DNA of 64,000 bases from Magnetococcales bacterium (GCA_015228975.1 JADGCN010000001.1:37073-101072); one strand, 5' to 3'; positions 46,990 through 57,335 are shown, counted from the first letter of the stretch. Notes: a model not told the origin generated them from the sequence alone. A program made the numbers and translations.

Positions 46990-47469
46990 TCACAAGTTAG
47001 CCAGGACGAGCAGTGTACTCTCCTCGACTTCAAAGATAAATTTTTCCGTACCGCGATCCGTTTTCCACTCGGCCACCACTTCTTTGCCGATCACGGCCAT
47101 GGGAGGATGCACTTTGACATTGGCCATACCGGCATTGCTCTTGGTCCCTCCACCCACCATGTTGGCCAATTCCGCAATGCCATCCATCAAGTCAGCCGTA
47201 TTCAGTTGTTCCGCTGGCAGGCCGACGATACGCGATACGATGGAGCGCACCAATTCCAAAGAACCGGAAATACCGATCATCCCCTCCCAGTCCCCGGTCA
47301 AACGAATCATGGCCCCCGCTTCCTGATCCAAGTAAAAGCGGTCCATTTTTTCCCGGTGGACGAACAACGCTTCCGTCATTGCCATGCGGGACAGGACATC
47401 CACAACGGCAACCTGTAACGCAGCAAAGACAGCTTCTCTCTTATCGTCACCATTGCGCGATAAATCCAT
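46990..47469 (-). CDS. cheX: CheX-like chemotaxis phosphatase
   Basis: LMDGIAELANMVGGGTKS (ExxN motif); lies between two cheY-like genes. Confidence 0.8.
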   Translation of the reverse strand: MDLSRNGDDKREAVFAALQVAVVDVLSRMAMTEALFVHREKMDRFYLDQEAGAMIRLTGDWEGMIGISGSLELVRSIVSRIVGLPAEQLNTADLMDGIAELANMVGGGTKSNAGMANVKVHPPMAVIGKEVVAEWKTDRGTEKFIFEVEESTLLVLANL

Positions 47470-47570
47470 GGAAATCTCCCAGAAAGTCCATCCTTGCACG
47501 GATCAAAACGAACGCCCGGGGACCCGAACCGGACATCCCCCTCCGGGGGCGGCCCGCCCAATCCCCGGCA

Positions 47571-47951
47571 TCACACACCCCCCATGCCCATCGCCTCCAT
47601 GATGCGGGTTGCCATTTCCTCCTGGGTAAACGGTTTGGTTTGGTAATGACACGCCCCCGCCTGGATTGATTTGACGATGTAATCCTTCTCCCCCTCGGTG
47701 GTCACCATCATGACCGGTATATGCTGCCACCGGGGATCCCGTTTGATGGCCTTCAGGACATCCAGGCCAATCATCCCAGGCATGTTCCAATCCAGAAGCA
47801 CCAAACCCACTTCTTGCGCACATTGCTCCAAAACCTTGAGACCCTCCATACCGTTTTCCGCCTCAAGCACTTCATAGCCCAACATCGCCCCGATCCCGGA
47901 AATGACGCGGCGAATCGTTCTGGAATCATCAATCGTCAGCAGCTTCATCAT
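47571..47951 (-). CDS. CheY-like response regulator
   Basis: MMKLLTIDDSRTIRRVISGIGAMLGYEV..LVLLDWNMPGMIGLDVLKAIK. Confidence 0.93.
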   Translation of the reverse strand: MMKLLTIDDSRTIRRVISGIGAMLGYEVLEAENGMEGLKVLEQCAQEVGLVLLDWNMPGMIGLDVLKAIKRDPRWQHIPVMMVTTEGEKDYIVKSIQAGACHYQTKPFTQEEMATRIMEAMGMGGV

Positions 47952-47990
47952 ATCATCCCCAACAAAAGAGTACGTTGCTTGACGCCAGTT

Positions 47991-48827
47991 TCAAACACGC
48001 TTCGGACGAAACAAAGCCGCACCCTTGATGAGCACCTGCTCAAAAGCATCCGTATACCCCCTGGGCGATTCCGATGCCCCTATGGCCATCCACCCATCCT
48101 TGGCCAACCCACGATGAATCTTCTGGTAAATGGCTTTTTTAAGATCTTCCGAAAAATAAATCAAAACATTCCGACACATGACGAAATCAAAGACGCCATG
48201 CGGGGTGAAATCATCCTTCAGATTGAACTGCTTGAATTCCACCAGCCCGCGAATTTCCGGTTTCACTTCATAGACCATGCCATTTTTGCTGAAATATTTT
48301 TCGAGAAATTCTGGTTTCATCCCCCGCGAAATAGCCAACTGGCTGTAACGAGCTGTTTTGGCGATGGTGACCGCGGACGGTGAAATATCGGTGGCCAGAA
48401 TGCGAAATTTGCTCAACGCTGGTGCCTTCGGGCCGATTTTTTCCATGGCTTCGTGCAACAACATGGCGATGGAATACGGCTCCTGACCCGTGGAACACGC
48501 CGCCGACCAGATGCGAACCTGCGGCTGCGTCATCGCTTTGCCAAGCAAATAAGGGATGACGGTTTCGGTCACGGCAGTGGCAAACGATGCATCGCGAAAC
48601 CACAGGGTTTCGTTGGTCGTCATGGCATCAATGACCTTGTTGCGTAACGGACCCGTATCCTTTTTCAGCTTTTCGTATAATTCGGTAAAATTTTCACAGC
48701 CATTCTGCACCAAAAGCACGGTCAACCGGTTTTCGACCAAGTATTCCTTGCCCTCATTGACCAGAATACCGCTGTGGTCATGCAGGAACTGCCGTATAAG
48801 CTGAAATTCTTCTTTGGAGATCGCCAT
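47991..48827 (-). CDS. cheR: chemotaxis protein methyltransferase CheR
   Basis: VRIWSAACSTGQEPYSIAMLL; FRILATDISPSAVTIAKTARY; FDFVMCRNVLIYFSED. Confidence 0.95.
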   Translation of the reverse strand: MAISKEEFQLIRQFLHDHSGILVNEGKEYLVENRLTVLLVQNGCENFTELYEKLKKDTGPLRNKVIDAMTTNETLWFRDASFATAVTETVIPYLLGKAMTQPQVRIWSAACSTGQEPYSIAMLLHEAMEKIGPKAPALSKFRILATDISPSAVTIAKTARYSQLAISRGMKPEFLEKYFSKNGMVYEVKPEIRGLVEFKQFNLKDDFTPHGVFDFVMCRNVLIYFSEDLKKAIYQKIHRGLAKDGWMAIGASESPRGYTDAFEQVLIKGAALFRPKRV

Positions 48828-48840
48828 GGTCGTCTCCCCC

Positions 48841-50079
48841 CTAACATCCACACATTTCGGCAATCTTCGGACCGATCTCATCTAGGGGAAGCGACAGATC
48901 CGACAATCCTTTTTCATCCACCGACCTGGGCATCCCATAGACGACACATGTTTTTTGGTCCTGGGTGATACAAAAAGTCCTCCCCATTCGTTTCAAGGCA
49001 TCGACCCCGTTGGCACCGTCACGCCCCATACCCGTGAGGACAACCGCCAAAATACGCCCCGAAAAACAGGCCACAGCCGACATGAACAACACATCCACGG
49101 CTGGCCGGCATTCATTCACCTTGGGACCATCATTCAGCATTATTTTAAGCTTGCGATTTTCTTCGACCAGCGTCATATGGCGCCCCCCCTGAGCCACAAT
49201 CACATCTCCCGGTTCCAACGCTTGGTCATCCTTTGCCTCGCGAACATCCAACCCCGAAGTCCGTGACAACTGAGCTGCCAACGAAGCGGTAAAAACTGGC
49301 GGCATATGTTGCACAATCAACATGGGAACCGGCAATTTGCAACCGATCCTCGCCAAAAGTCTGGTCAGTGCCGCCGGGCCTCCCGTGGAAGAACCCACCA
49401 GAATCAATCCCGGGGCATCGTGCGCCGCCCCTTTGACCTGCTGCCCATGCCCGCTGGGCTTGATCCGCACTGCCGGAGGCTTTGCAACCATTGGTGGCGG
49501 TACCCTGGCCGGTGCCGGCATCCCGGATTTGACCCCCTGCACACGGGGAGGTGCCACCACAGAAACCGTCCCAGCTTCTGAAACGGAAATGGCGGGTTTT
49601 TCGGCCCGTTCCCCTTCGGCAACCGCAGCACCGGAACCATCCCCCCCATCGCCGCGTTCCTTGATAATGACGGACAGGATCGGTTCCAAATCCTTGCGCA
49701 ACGCATCCTTGGCGCGATCGACATTGCTCTCCATGGGCTTGGTAATGAAATCCAGTGCGCCGGCGTTGAGACACTCCATGATAATATTGGCATTGGAACG
49801 CGACAAACCGCTGACCATGATCACTGTGAGACCCGGGAAACGCTTGGCAATCTCCCTCAGGCTGGTCAACCCATCCATAACCGGCATTTCCACATCCAAA
49901 AGAACCACATCCGGGCACGTTGGATCTTTGGCGGCAAACAGACTGGTGATTTTATCTAAAGCTAATTTGCCATTGGAGAGCGTCGCCATGACCTGAATCC
50001 CAGGGATGCTCTCAGCAACTTTTTTCATGATCATTCTGTAAGTGATGGTATCATCAACGACCATCACCTTAAGGGGCAT
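48841..50079 (-). CDS. cheB: chemotaxis glutamate methylesterase CheB
   Basis: REC domain DVVLLDVEMPVMDGLTSLREI; LVGSSTGGPAAL; VLTGMGRDGANG. Confidence 0.96.
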   Translation of the reverse strand: MPLKVMVVDDTITYRMIMKKVAESIPGIQVMATLSNGKLALDKITSLFAAKDPTCPDVVLLDVEMPVMDGLTSLREIAKRFPGLTVIMVSGLSRSNANIIMECLNAGALDFITKPMESNVDRAKDALRKDLEPILSVIIKERGDGGDGSGAAVAEGERAEKPAISVSEAGTVSVVAPPRVQGVKSGMPAPARVPPPMVAKPPAVRIKPSGHGQQVKGAAHDAPGLILVGSSTGGPAALTRLLARIGCKLPVPMLIVQHMPPVFTASLAAQLSRTSGLDVREAKDDQALEPGDVIVAQGGRHMTLVEENRKLKIMLNDGPKVNECRPAVDVLFMSAVACFSGRILAVVLTGMGRDGANGVDALKRMGRTFCITQDQKTCVVYGMPRSVDEKGLSDLSLPLDEIGPKIAEMCGC

Positions 50080-50129
50080 CACCACTGCATTTCCTTGCCA
50101 GCCAAAAATTTACGTACGACAACCCATGG

Positions 50130-51842
50130 CTATTGATACGTCCATTGGTAGACCACCTCAGCCTGATTGCCCGCGCCATGATAAACCAACTCACTGCACA
50201 ACGACCGTATCAATGCGATACCCCGCCCCCCATGCCCCGCATTCCCCTCCAAATAGGATTGAACCCGTGTATGATCAAAACCCGGGCCACTATCCTGCAA
50301 GTGGATACGCATCGCCCCACCAATGCGCCGGCCATCGGCCTCATTCACCACCGGCTCGTGGACAAGGGTCAGTTTGATAAACCCCGATTCCATGGCGTTC
50401 AACCGCGCCTCGCGCTGGTTATAATATTCGATAAATCCCGTGGGGGTTTTTTTCATTTCGGTATCCAACCCCAACAAACCATGGTCCAGGGCGTTGGAAA
50501 GCAATTCCGCCAAGATGGTATAAAGCCTTTCCCGATGTCCGGTCGGAGCCTGAATCGACATCACCGCATTGATGACCGTGGGCAGGGGATCCACGTTTTT
50601 CAAAGTCCCGGCATGGAATGCAAACGACATCTCCCAGGGAGCCGGCGGCAAACTTTTTTCCGAACGCCGCGGCATTCCCCCCGGAGGCTCTTCACCAGCC
50701 CGGGAACAATCGATCTCCAACAAACTGATATCGTCACACTGTTCCGTACCGCCACGAAATGCCATCAATGAATGGAGAATGACATCAAATATTTTATCCG
50801 GCTGCACATCACCACCGAAATGGGACATCAACCTGTCCATGCCAAACATCTCCCCCTCTGAATCAGGGGCTTCAATCAATCCATCCGAGTACAAAAATAC
50901 CCGGTGTTCCGACTTCATCTCAAGGATTTCCATCTTGCGATCTTCGCGAGTCAACGCCACGACACCCAACGGCAGGCGATTAGAGGCCAAGCGTCGCACC
51001 ACGCGACCCGTCTTGTCGATCACCAGGACATCAGGCAATCCCCCATTCCAAACCATAAGCGATTGTTGGCGATAATCGACCTCAATCAAACAGGCCGCGC
51101 AAAACATGCGCGTCGGCATCACGGCGATCAGCTTGGCGTTCATCGCCTCCACCAACTCGCTCAAAGAAAAGCCCTGTGCCGTCATTTCATAGAAAATTTC
51201 CGCCAACGGCATGGCCCCTACCGCCGCCGATAGACCATGTCCGGTGAAATCACCCAACATGATATGCAGACCACCTGCAGGATTGTAGGCGGCCACCAGC
51301 AAATCACCATTAAACACCGACATCGGTGAAGTCCATCGCTTCAGACAGGGGGCATCCAGCAAATTACCCGCTGATACAATCTTGGCAAAGAGATGCTGGC
51401 CAATTTCCATTTCCTGCTGTAATTGCCCCTGATGGCGTTCTACCGTTTCTTTCTGCCGTCTGAGTTCGCCATGGAGTTGACGAATCCGCTCCATCGCGTC
51501 GATCTTGGCCTGCAGGATCGTTCGATTGAAGGGTTTGGTCAAAAAATCATCACCCCCGGCATCAATACACTGAACCAGGGAATCTTCATCCGTAACCGCC
51601 GTTAAAAAGATGATGGGTACGAAACGATTGGCAGCCAATCGTTTGATTTCCCGCGCCGCCTCATACCCGTTCATGCGCGGCATGCGGATATCCATCAACA
51701 CCAAGTCGGGCTGCTCCCTGTGGAACACTTCCACCCCCGCAACGCCGTCGGAGGCGATGACCACGGAATGTCCATCCCGAGCCAAAAGGCGGTTCAAAAT
51801 GGTGCTGTTGATACGATCATCATCAACAATTAGAATTTTCAT
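50130..51842 (-). CDS. REC - PP2C (SpoIIE) phosphatase - HATPase (RsbW-like) protein, HsbR-like
   Basis: MKILIVDDDRINSTILNRLL..LVLMDIRMPRMNGYEA; GDLLVAAYNPAGGLHIMLGDFTGHGLSAAVGAMP; C-terminal LAELLSNALDHGLLGLD..DSGPGFD..HGGRGIALIRSL. Confidence 0.87.
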   Translation of the reverse strand: MKILIVDDDRINSTILNRLLARDGHSVVIASDGVAGVEVFHREQPDLVLMDIRMPRMNGYEAAREIKRLAANRFVPIIFLTAVTDEDSLVQCIDAGGDDFLTKPFNRTILQAKIDAMERIRQLHGELRRQKETVERHQGQLQQEMEIGQHLFAKIVSAGNLLDAPCLKRWTSPMSVFNGDLLVAAYNPAGGLHIMLGDFTGHGLSAAVGAMPLAEIFYEMTAQGFSLSELVEAMNAKLIAVMPTRMFCAACLIEVDYRQQSLMVWNGGLPDVLVIDKTGRVVRRLASNRLPLGVVALTREDRKMEILEMKSEHRVFLYSDGLIEAPDSEGEMFGMDRLMSHFGGDVQPDKIFDVILHSLMAFRGGTEQCDDISLLEIDCSRAGEEPPGGMPRRSEKSLPPAPWEMSFAFHAGTLKNVDPLPTVINAVMSIQAPTGHRERLYTILAELLSNALDHGLLGLDTEMKKTPTGFIEYYNQREARLNAMESGFIKLTLVHEPVVNEADGRRIGGAMRIHLQDSGPGFDHTRVQSYLEGNAGHGGRGIALIRSLCSELVYHGAGNQAEVVYQWTYQ

Positions 51843-51873
51843 GCCATAAGCCAAGAACGATCCTGGGAAACCA

Positions 51874-52194
51874 TCATGAAATCTTGAAGAGACGTTGAAA
51901 GTTAGCCGTTTCAAGAATCTTTTTTATTTCCGGCTTGGCATTGACAATCTCAATGTCCGACTCATTGGTACCCGCCTCCTCCCGCAATAACAACAGCATT
52001 CCCAAGGCCGAGGAATCAATGTATTCCGTCCCCGACAAGTCGATAACAAATTTCCGCCCTTTTTTTCCCTTACTGGTATCTTCCTGATAGGCGGTACGAA
52101 ACTGGGAATGCATTTCAAAATTGAAACGCCCCTTGATGTTAATCGTTGTCTCTTGCTCCGTCCGCTCGACGGAAATGTTTCCTGACATAATCAA
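51874..52194 (-). CDS. STAS-domain anti-sigma factor antagonist (HsbA/SpoIIAA-like)
   Basis: INIKGRFNFEMHSQFR..FVIDLSGTEYIDSSALGMLLLLREEA. Confidence 0.92.
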   Translation of the reverse strand: MIMSGNISVERTEQETTINIKGRFNFEMHSQFRTAYQEDTSKGKKGRKFVIDLSGTEYIDSSALGMLLLLREEAGTNESDIEIVNAKPEIKKILETANFQRLFKIS

Positions 52195-52328
52195 GCTCCC
52201 GTTGGTAATTGGTTTTCCCTGGTTCCAACCCCGGTCACCCTCACATCCCGGATCAACACCCTGCCCGCCCGAGTCCCCATGACACTGTGCAATACCTCAG
52301 CACTCCCTTCGCATACAAGGAGTACTAA

Positions 52329-53333
52329 CTAAAAAAGTTCCACTTCACCTTCGTCCATGGAACTTTGCTGTACCGCACCACGATCAACCGCATTAAAGCC
52401 ATCTCTTTGCCCCGACAACACATTCTCCAAATGAAAGCGCCGCACCTCTGGATCCACTCCGTCGGTGAACAGAATCTCCGCCTCCATGGCCTGGGTAAAG
52501 TTTTCCAAGACGGCGAATTTTTTCTCCATGCTATGCGACAACTGCGTCACCATATCCTCAAACTGCATGGACATGACGGCAACACCCACCTGGGCACTAA
52601 TCTGATCGGCCAATCCGGTCACTTTATGAATGGTTTCCTCGGTGAACCGATCAATTTCGCTGACTTCCGCCATCATTTCATCGACCCGTCCCTTGGATTC
52701 AATGGCAAAGCTCATATCCTTGGATGCCATCACTTCAATAATGCCTTTGGCCGACTCGATTTCTTTTTTGGATTTGCGCACCACCCCGCTGATACGGTCA
52801 CTGAATTCATGAGAATTGCGGGCCAATTTGCGCACCTCCGAAGCAACAACCGAAAAAGCCTCCCCCGCCGTACCGGCACGCGCCGCCACGATACGGGCAT
52901 TGAGCGACAACACGTTGGTCTGCTCCGCAATACCATTAATATCATGCAATAATTCAACAATTTCATTCATCTGCGTCGACAATTCGTCAATCCTGTGTAC
53001 CATTTCCATACTTTGCCGACTCACCAGGATAATATGATCAACGAAAGTTCTCAATATCTTGTCGGTCTCACTGACGAAACCGCGAATATTGACGCGTGAG
53101 TCCGCCTCTCCAGCACCCTCACCCGAAGAGGAATCCATGGAGACGGTCAGGGACGTCACCAAACTCAACTGGCGATCCGAGCTGTCCCTGAGGCCGTTAA
53201 AACTGTCCGTCAACTTGCCAATGGCATCCTGTACCAAATTCTTGACCTGCCCCACCTCCGAGCGGACACTGTCAAGCTGTCGTCGGTATTCTTGCGCTAT
53301 TTCCTCTGCAACTCTCTTGGTATCATCGTCCAT
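52329..53333 (-). CDS. soluble methyl-accepting chemotaxis protein-like signalling protein
   Basis: INGIAEQTNVLSLNARIVAARAGTAGEAFSVVASEVRKLARNS; no TM segment; C-terminus GEVELF. Confidence 0.85.
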   Translation of the reverse strand: MDDDTKRVAEEIAQEYRRQLDSVRSEVGQVKNLVQDAIGKLTDSFNGLRDSSDRQLSLVTSLTVSMDSSSGEGAGEADSRVNIRGFVSETDKILRTFVDHIILVSRQSMEMVHRIDELSTQMNEIVELLHDINGIAEQTNVLSLNARIVAARAGTAGEAFSVVASEVRKLARNSHEFSDRISGVVRKSKKEIESAKGIIEVMASKDMSFAIESKGRVDEMMAEVSEIDRFTEETIHKVTGLADQISAQVGVAVMSMQFEDMVTQLSHSMEKKFAVLENFTQAMEAEILFTDGVDPEVRRFHLENVLSGQRDGFNAVDRGAVQQSSMDEGEVELF

Positions 53334-53368
53334 GGTATAACCGGCATTCGTTAAGGAAAAATAAGGGA

Positions 53369-53863
53369 TCAACCCGATTGCCGCTCATCAAAACCAAGGA
53401 CCGCAGCCACATCCAGAATAATCAACAGATTTCTTTCAAATTCGACCACACCATGCACAAAATCGGCGGAAATACCCCGCATATTGGCCGGAGGAGGTAA
53501 AATATTGTCATCAACGATTTCCCGGACATCACCGAGTTGATCCACAGCCAACCCCACGGGATCCTCCCAGGGACACTTGCTCTCAGCAAGACCCGGGTTA
53601 ATCTTGAGTACCTCGCTATGGGTTTTCATGATAACATTATACTGCTTGACGGCTCCACCCTCCGCCACATCATCACCAGACCACCCAAGACGCTTCTTCA
53701 AGTCAAACAGGGTAATAACCCGACCACGTATATTGAGCATTCCCCGTATATAGTCCTGAGACCCGGGTACGGGTGTACACTCCATCGACCGGTTGATCTC
53801 TCGAACCAGCACAATATCAATGCCCAGGTAAAGATCCCCCAAGGTAAAAGTACTTACAAGCAT
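53369..53863 (-). CDS. cheW: CheW-like coupling protein
   Basis: TFTLGDLYLGIDIVLVREINRSMECTPVPGSQDYIRGMLNIRGRVITLFDLKKRLG. Confidence 0.93.
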   Translation of the reverse strand: MLVSTFTLGDLYLGIDIVLVREINRSMECTPVPGSQDYIRGMLNIRGRVITLFDLKKRLGWSGDDVAEGGAVKQYNVIMKTHSEVLKINPGLAESKCPWEDPVGLAVDQLGDVREIVDDNILPPPANMRGISADFVHGVVEFERNLLIILDVAAVLGFDERQSG

Positions 53864-53926
53864 AACCGTTTCTCTTTCTCATGGGACATAAAATTTTCTG
53901 GTTATTCAATTGTTTGGGACCAAGCG

Positions 53927-56218
53927 TCAGTCCCGAGCCTGCATCAAGGACACCACCTTCAACAGTCGGTTTTTGTCTATGGCCGGGACACAACTGACGA
54001 AACCAGCCTTGAAACATCTTTGTTCCACATCCGAAGAGATCGACGATGTGGTCGCAATCATGGGAATATCCGCATGTATGGTCGAAGGCACTTCATGCGC
54101 CAGTTCAAACCCGTCCATCCCCGGCATGTTCAGATCGGTCACCAACAGGTCGAATTCCCCTGTCCTGAGTTTCGCCAGGGCAGCTTGGCCATCCTCTGCC
54201 TGATCCACATCAAACCCTACGGATTGCAGATAATTACTGGTCAAGGCACGCAAGAACGGGGTGTCATCCACGACCAGTGCTTTCAGACCGGAGCGATCCA
54301 CTTGCGACTGGGTATGCGGCATTTCGATCCCCGCCAGCACGAGGACGGTATTGACATCGGGAAACAGAACCACCCGATCATCAATCTGCGCCGAGCCGAA
54401 CAACCCTTCCGCCCGGATAGCCCGACAATCCAGATCGATGTGGGTCTCCCGGGTATCGATGATACGGGAAAAAATCAGACCCGCCTGAATATTGGGAATA
54501 TTGGGAACCACCATGCACAAATCGGCATCCCCCTCCTCCTCCGGATCCCCACCGCTATACCCCATCCCCTCCAATCCCATGACCTGGTCGGGATAGACCG
54601 CACGGAATGTTCGGCCATCGTAGCGGACGTACGGCAAGCCACCAATGGTATCCAGCAATTTGGGTGAAATTTTTTCCACCCGTCGTACCATGCTGTGGAC
54701 AATCCCCATGATCAAACCGGTCCCGGTCTCCAGCAAAATGATATTCTGCCGTTCGCGCAACGCCGCTCGCCGCTCCTCGTCCAAATCCATACGGGTGGCC
54801 CGTTCGACGTTGGAAAAATTAATCTTGGCCTGTTCCATCAACCCGGCATAGTCGATGATCAGCGAAACGCTGCCATCACCCAAAATGGTAGTGGCGGAAA
54901 AACACAGATTGTCTTTGAAGTACGAAGGGAGCGGCTTGACGACGATTTCTTCGCTGTCCAGCACCTCGTCCACCACCATGCCGAATTCGTTGCCCCCGAC
55001 ATTGAGGACCATCACATAGGCGACCAGATTGTTGGGATCACGACGATCCGCGGTTTCCTCACGCCGATCATCCCCCACGGTGGCTCCCTTGGATGCGGCC
55101 AAACCGGTCGATCCCCCGAGACGGGCGGCATCACGGGCCTTCCGTGCCTGGGCGCGCCGATCCGACAACCGTTCCCGCCGGTCAAAATTGTCGCCACCCG
55201 GCGGCCATACCCGCGATACCCCCAGCACCTCCGCCAAATCAACCAACGGCAGCAACATGTTTCTCAGCCTGAGTACCGGGGCGTTGCCCACCGTCTCGAT
55301 CTGGTTGGCGCGATCCGATTCCGCAATGCGGACGATCTCCACCAGTCCAATCTCCGGAATGGCAAACCGTTGGTTGCCCGACGACACGATCATGGCCGGG
55401 ATGATCGCCAGGGTCAGCGGCAACTTGAGAATAATCGTGGTCCCCTTCCCCACCTTTGACTGGATGGTAACCGTCCCGCCCAATTTTTCAATATTGGTTT
55501 TCACCACATCCATGCCGACGCCGCGTCCCGAGACATCGGACACTTTTTTGGCCATGGAGAGCCCCGGGGCAAAGATCAGGTTGAGGGCATCCTCCTCGCT
55601 CATGGCATCCGCTTGGCGCTCGGTGATCTGCCCCCGTTCCAACGCCTTTTGCTTGACCCGTTCGGCATCGATGCCGGCACCATCATCCGCGAGCGAGATA
55701 TTGACCAACCCGTTTTCATGATAAGCCGCCAATTCCACCCGGCCCGCTTCAGGTTTGCCAATTTTGATCCGCTCCTGGGGCAACTCGATGGCATGGTCCG
55801 CCACGTTGCGAATCATGTGCGTCAAAGGGTCGGACAAATGCTCAATGACCGATTTATCCAGATCAACCTCGCCACCGCGAATCTCCAGGTCGATCTTCTT
55901 TTCCAGTTTGCGCGCCAAATCACGCACGATACGGGGAAACTTGTTGAACACCACACTGACCGGCTGCATGCGGGCCTGCATCACCTTTTCCTGAATCCTG
56001 CTGGTGATGGAGTCCAAATTTTGAATCAGCGGTCCGAAGTGGGGAAACTGGGTCTGCACCTCCACGGCGGCACGCGTCAACTGGTTACGTGCCAACACCA
56101 GTTCCCCGGCCATGTTGATCAACTCGTCCAACAGGGAGACACTGACGCGCAACGTCTCTTCCACAGCCGGTGGTCCCCCCCCCTTTTGAGGCCGCAGTCC
56201 CCCCGGTGTCCCGGCCAT
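53927..56218 (-). CDS. cheA: CheA C-terminal part: dimerisation, HATPase, CheW-like region(s), C-terminal REC (frameshifted relative to N-terminal part)
   Basis: VSLLDELINMAGELVLARNQLTR; HLSDPLTHMIRNVADHAIELPQER; GRGVGMDVVKTNIEKLGG; KALVVDDTPFLRALTSNYL..LLVTDLNMPGMDGFEL. Confidence 0.92.
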   Translation of the reverse strand: MAGTPGGLRPQKGGGPPAVEETLRVSVSLLDELINMAGELVLARNQLTRAAVEVQTQFPHFGPLIQNLDSITSRIQEKVMQARMQPVSVVFNKFPRIVRDLARKLEKKIDLEIRGGEVDLDKSVIEHLSDPLTHMIRNVADHAIELPQERIKIGKPEAGRVELAAYHENGLVNISLADDGAGIDAERVKQKALERGQITERQADAMSEEDALNLIFAPGLSMAKKVSDVSGRGVGMDVVKTNIEKLGGTVTIQSKVGKGTTIILKLPLTLAIIPAMIVSSGNQRFAIPEIGLVEIVRIAESDRANQIETVGNAPVLRLRNMLLPLVDLAEVLGVSRVWPPGGDNFDRRERLSDRRAQARKARDAARLGGSTGLAASKGATVGDDRREETADRRDPNNLVAYVMVLNVGGNEFGMVVDEVLDSEEIVVKPLPSYFKDNLCFSATTILGDGSVSLIIDYAGLMEQAKINFSNVERATRMDLDEERRAALRERQNIILLETGTGLIMGIVHSMVRRVEKISPKLLDTIGGLPYVRYDGRTFRAVYPDQVMGLEGMGYSGGDPEEEGDADLCMVVPNIPNIQAGLIFSRIIDTRETHIDLDCRAIRAEGLFGSAQIDDRVVLFPDVNTVLVLAGIEMPHTQSQVDRSGLKALVVDDTPFLRALTSNYLQSVGFDVDQAEDGQAALAKLRTGEFDLLVTDLNMPGMDGFELAHEVPSTIHADIPMIATTSSISSDVEQRCFKAGFVSCVPAIDKNRLLKVVSLMQARD

Positions 56219-57335
56219 CCCGACCTTTTCCCGTCATGGTCGTCAAAGTACCGGGCTCAGGCCGCCGCAGGCGTGGTTTGAAACCCATCTCGACCGCATT
56301 GGCATCCTCCAGGGAACCGAATTGGACATCGGTATCGCCGTTCCGAGCCGCCGCTGGCGCTGATGCCGGAGCCGTCCCCTTGGGCGGTGCCACCTGACGC
56401 GCCAAATCCTGGGGAATGGCGATGGGCTTCACCCGGCTGGCATCGGCCTGGAGCAAAGAGACCAACAAATCCTCCTCCAGGACCGTCGCGATCAACAGGT
56501 CCAGTACCGACCCGGTGTACCCCTCCAGATCCTGCTCACCCGAAATGGGCGGATCCGTAGCCACCACCTTGCCCACGGAAGAGAGCAGCGCCTTGGTCTG
56601 AACGAAACGAACCCGTTTTTCCGCCCCGGCCCCACCCATATCCAGATGGAAGAGAAAAAAGCGCCGTCCGTGAATCACCGAGTCGGCAACAACATCGGGA
56701 TATTTCGACAAATCAAAGCCCGCCCCGACCGGCGCATCCGAACTCATTCCGGGAGCAGCGGCCTGGGAGGGCGGCGCAACCTTCGGTGCCGATGGTGCCT
56801 TGGGGGGGGGCGGTGCCTCCTCGGCAGGGGACTCGGCTTCCGCGCTCTCCACTTCCTCAGGAGCGGACGGGGCTGGCGCGGGTTCCTTGGGTTTGTCCGC
56901 AGGTGTTTCTGCGGCCCCGGCTCCCTTGGCGGCGCCACCACCACCCGCATCCCCATCCAGAATCGACTGAATAACCCGGATCTCCTCGCTGGCATCCACC
57001 GAAGCACTGGCAGAAACATCGGAGATCATCGCTTTAAGTTTATCCAATCCCGACAGCAGGCTGTCCGTAACCGCAGGGCTTGCCGACATGGTGCGTTCCC
57101 GGACCTTGCCGAGAAGGTTTTCCATGCTGTGGCTCAGCTTGGTGATGTTCGTCAGCCCGAAGAAACCGGCCGAGCCCTTGATGGAATGGACACCACGAAA
57201 CAAACGGTTGATTATTTCCGGTTCCGTGTCGTCACCGTTTTCCTCCAGGGTCAGGAGATCGGGCTCAATGGTTTCAAGATGCTCGGAAGCCTCTTGAACA
57301 AACATCCCTAACAGCTCATCATCTTCCTCGGACAT
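56085..57335 (-). CDS. cheA: CheA N-terminal part: HPt domain plus linker; reading frame lost at a G9 tract
   Basis: MSEEDDELLGMFVQEASEHLETIEPDLLTLEE..LFRGVHSIKGSAGFFGLTNITKLSHSMENLLGKVR; frame diverges at GGTAASKGGG. Confidence 0.9.
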   Translation of the reverse strand: MSEEDDELLGMFVQEASEHLETIEPDLLTLEENGDDTEPEIINRLFRGVHSIKGSAGFFGLTNITKLSHSMENLLGKVRERTMSASPAVTDSLLSGLDKLKAMISDVSASASVDASEEIRVIQSILDGDAGGGGAAKGAGAAETPADKPKEPAPAPSAPEEVESAEAESPAEEAPPPPKAPSAPKVAPPSQAAAPGMSSDAPVGAGFDLSKYPDVVADSVIHGRRFFLFHLDMGGAGAEKRVRFVQTKALLSSVGKVVATDPPISGEQDLEGYTGSVLDLLIATVLEEDLLVSLLQADASRVKPIAIPQDLARQVAPPKGTAPASAPAAARNGDTDVQFGSLEDANAVEMGFKPRLRRPEPGTLTTMTGKGRDGRDTGGTAASKGGGTTGCGRDVARQCLPVGRVDQHGRGTGVGT

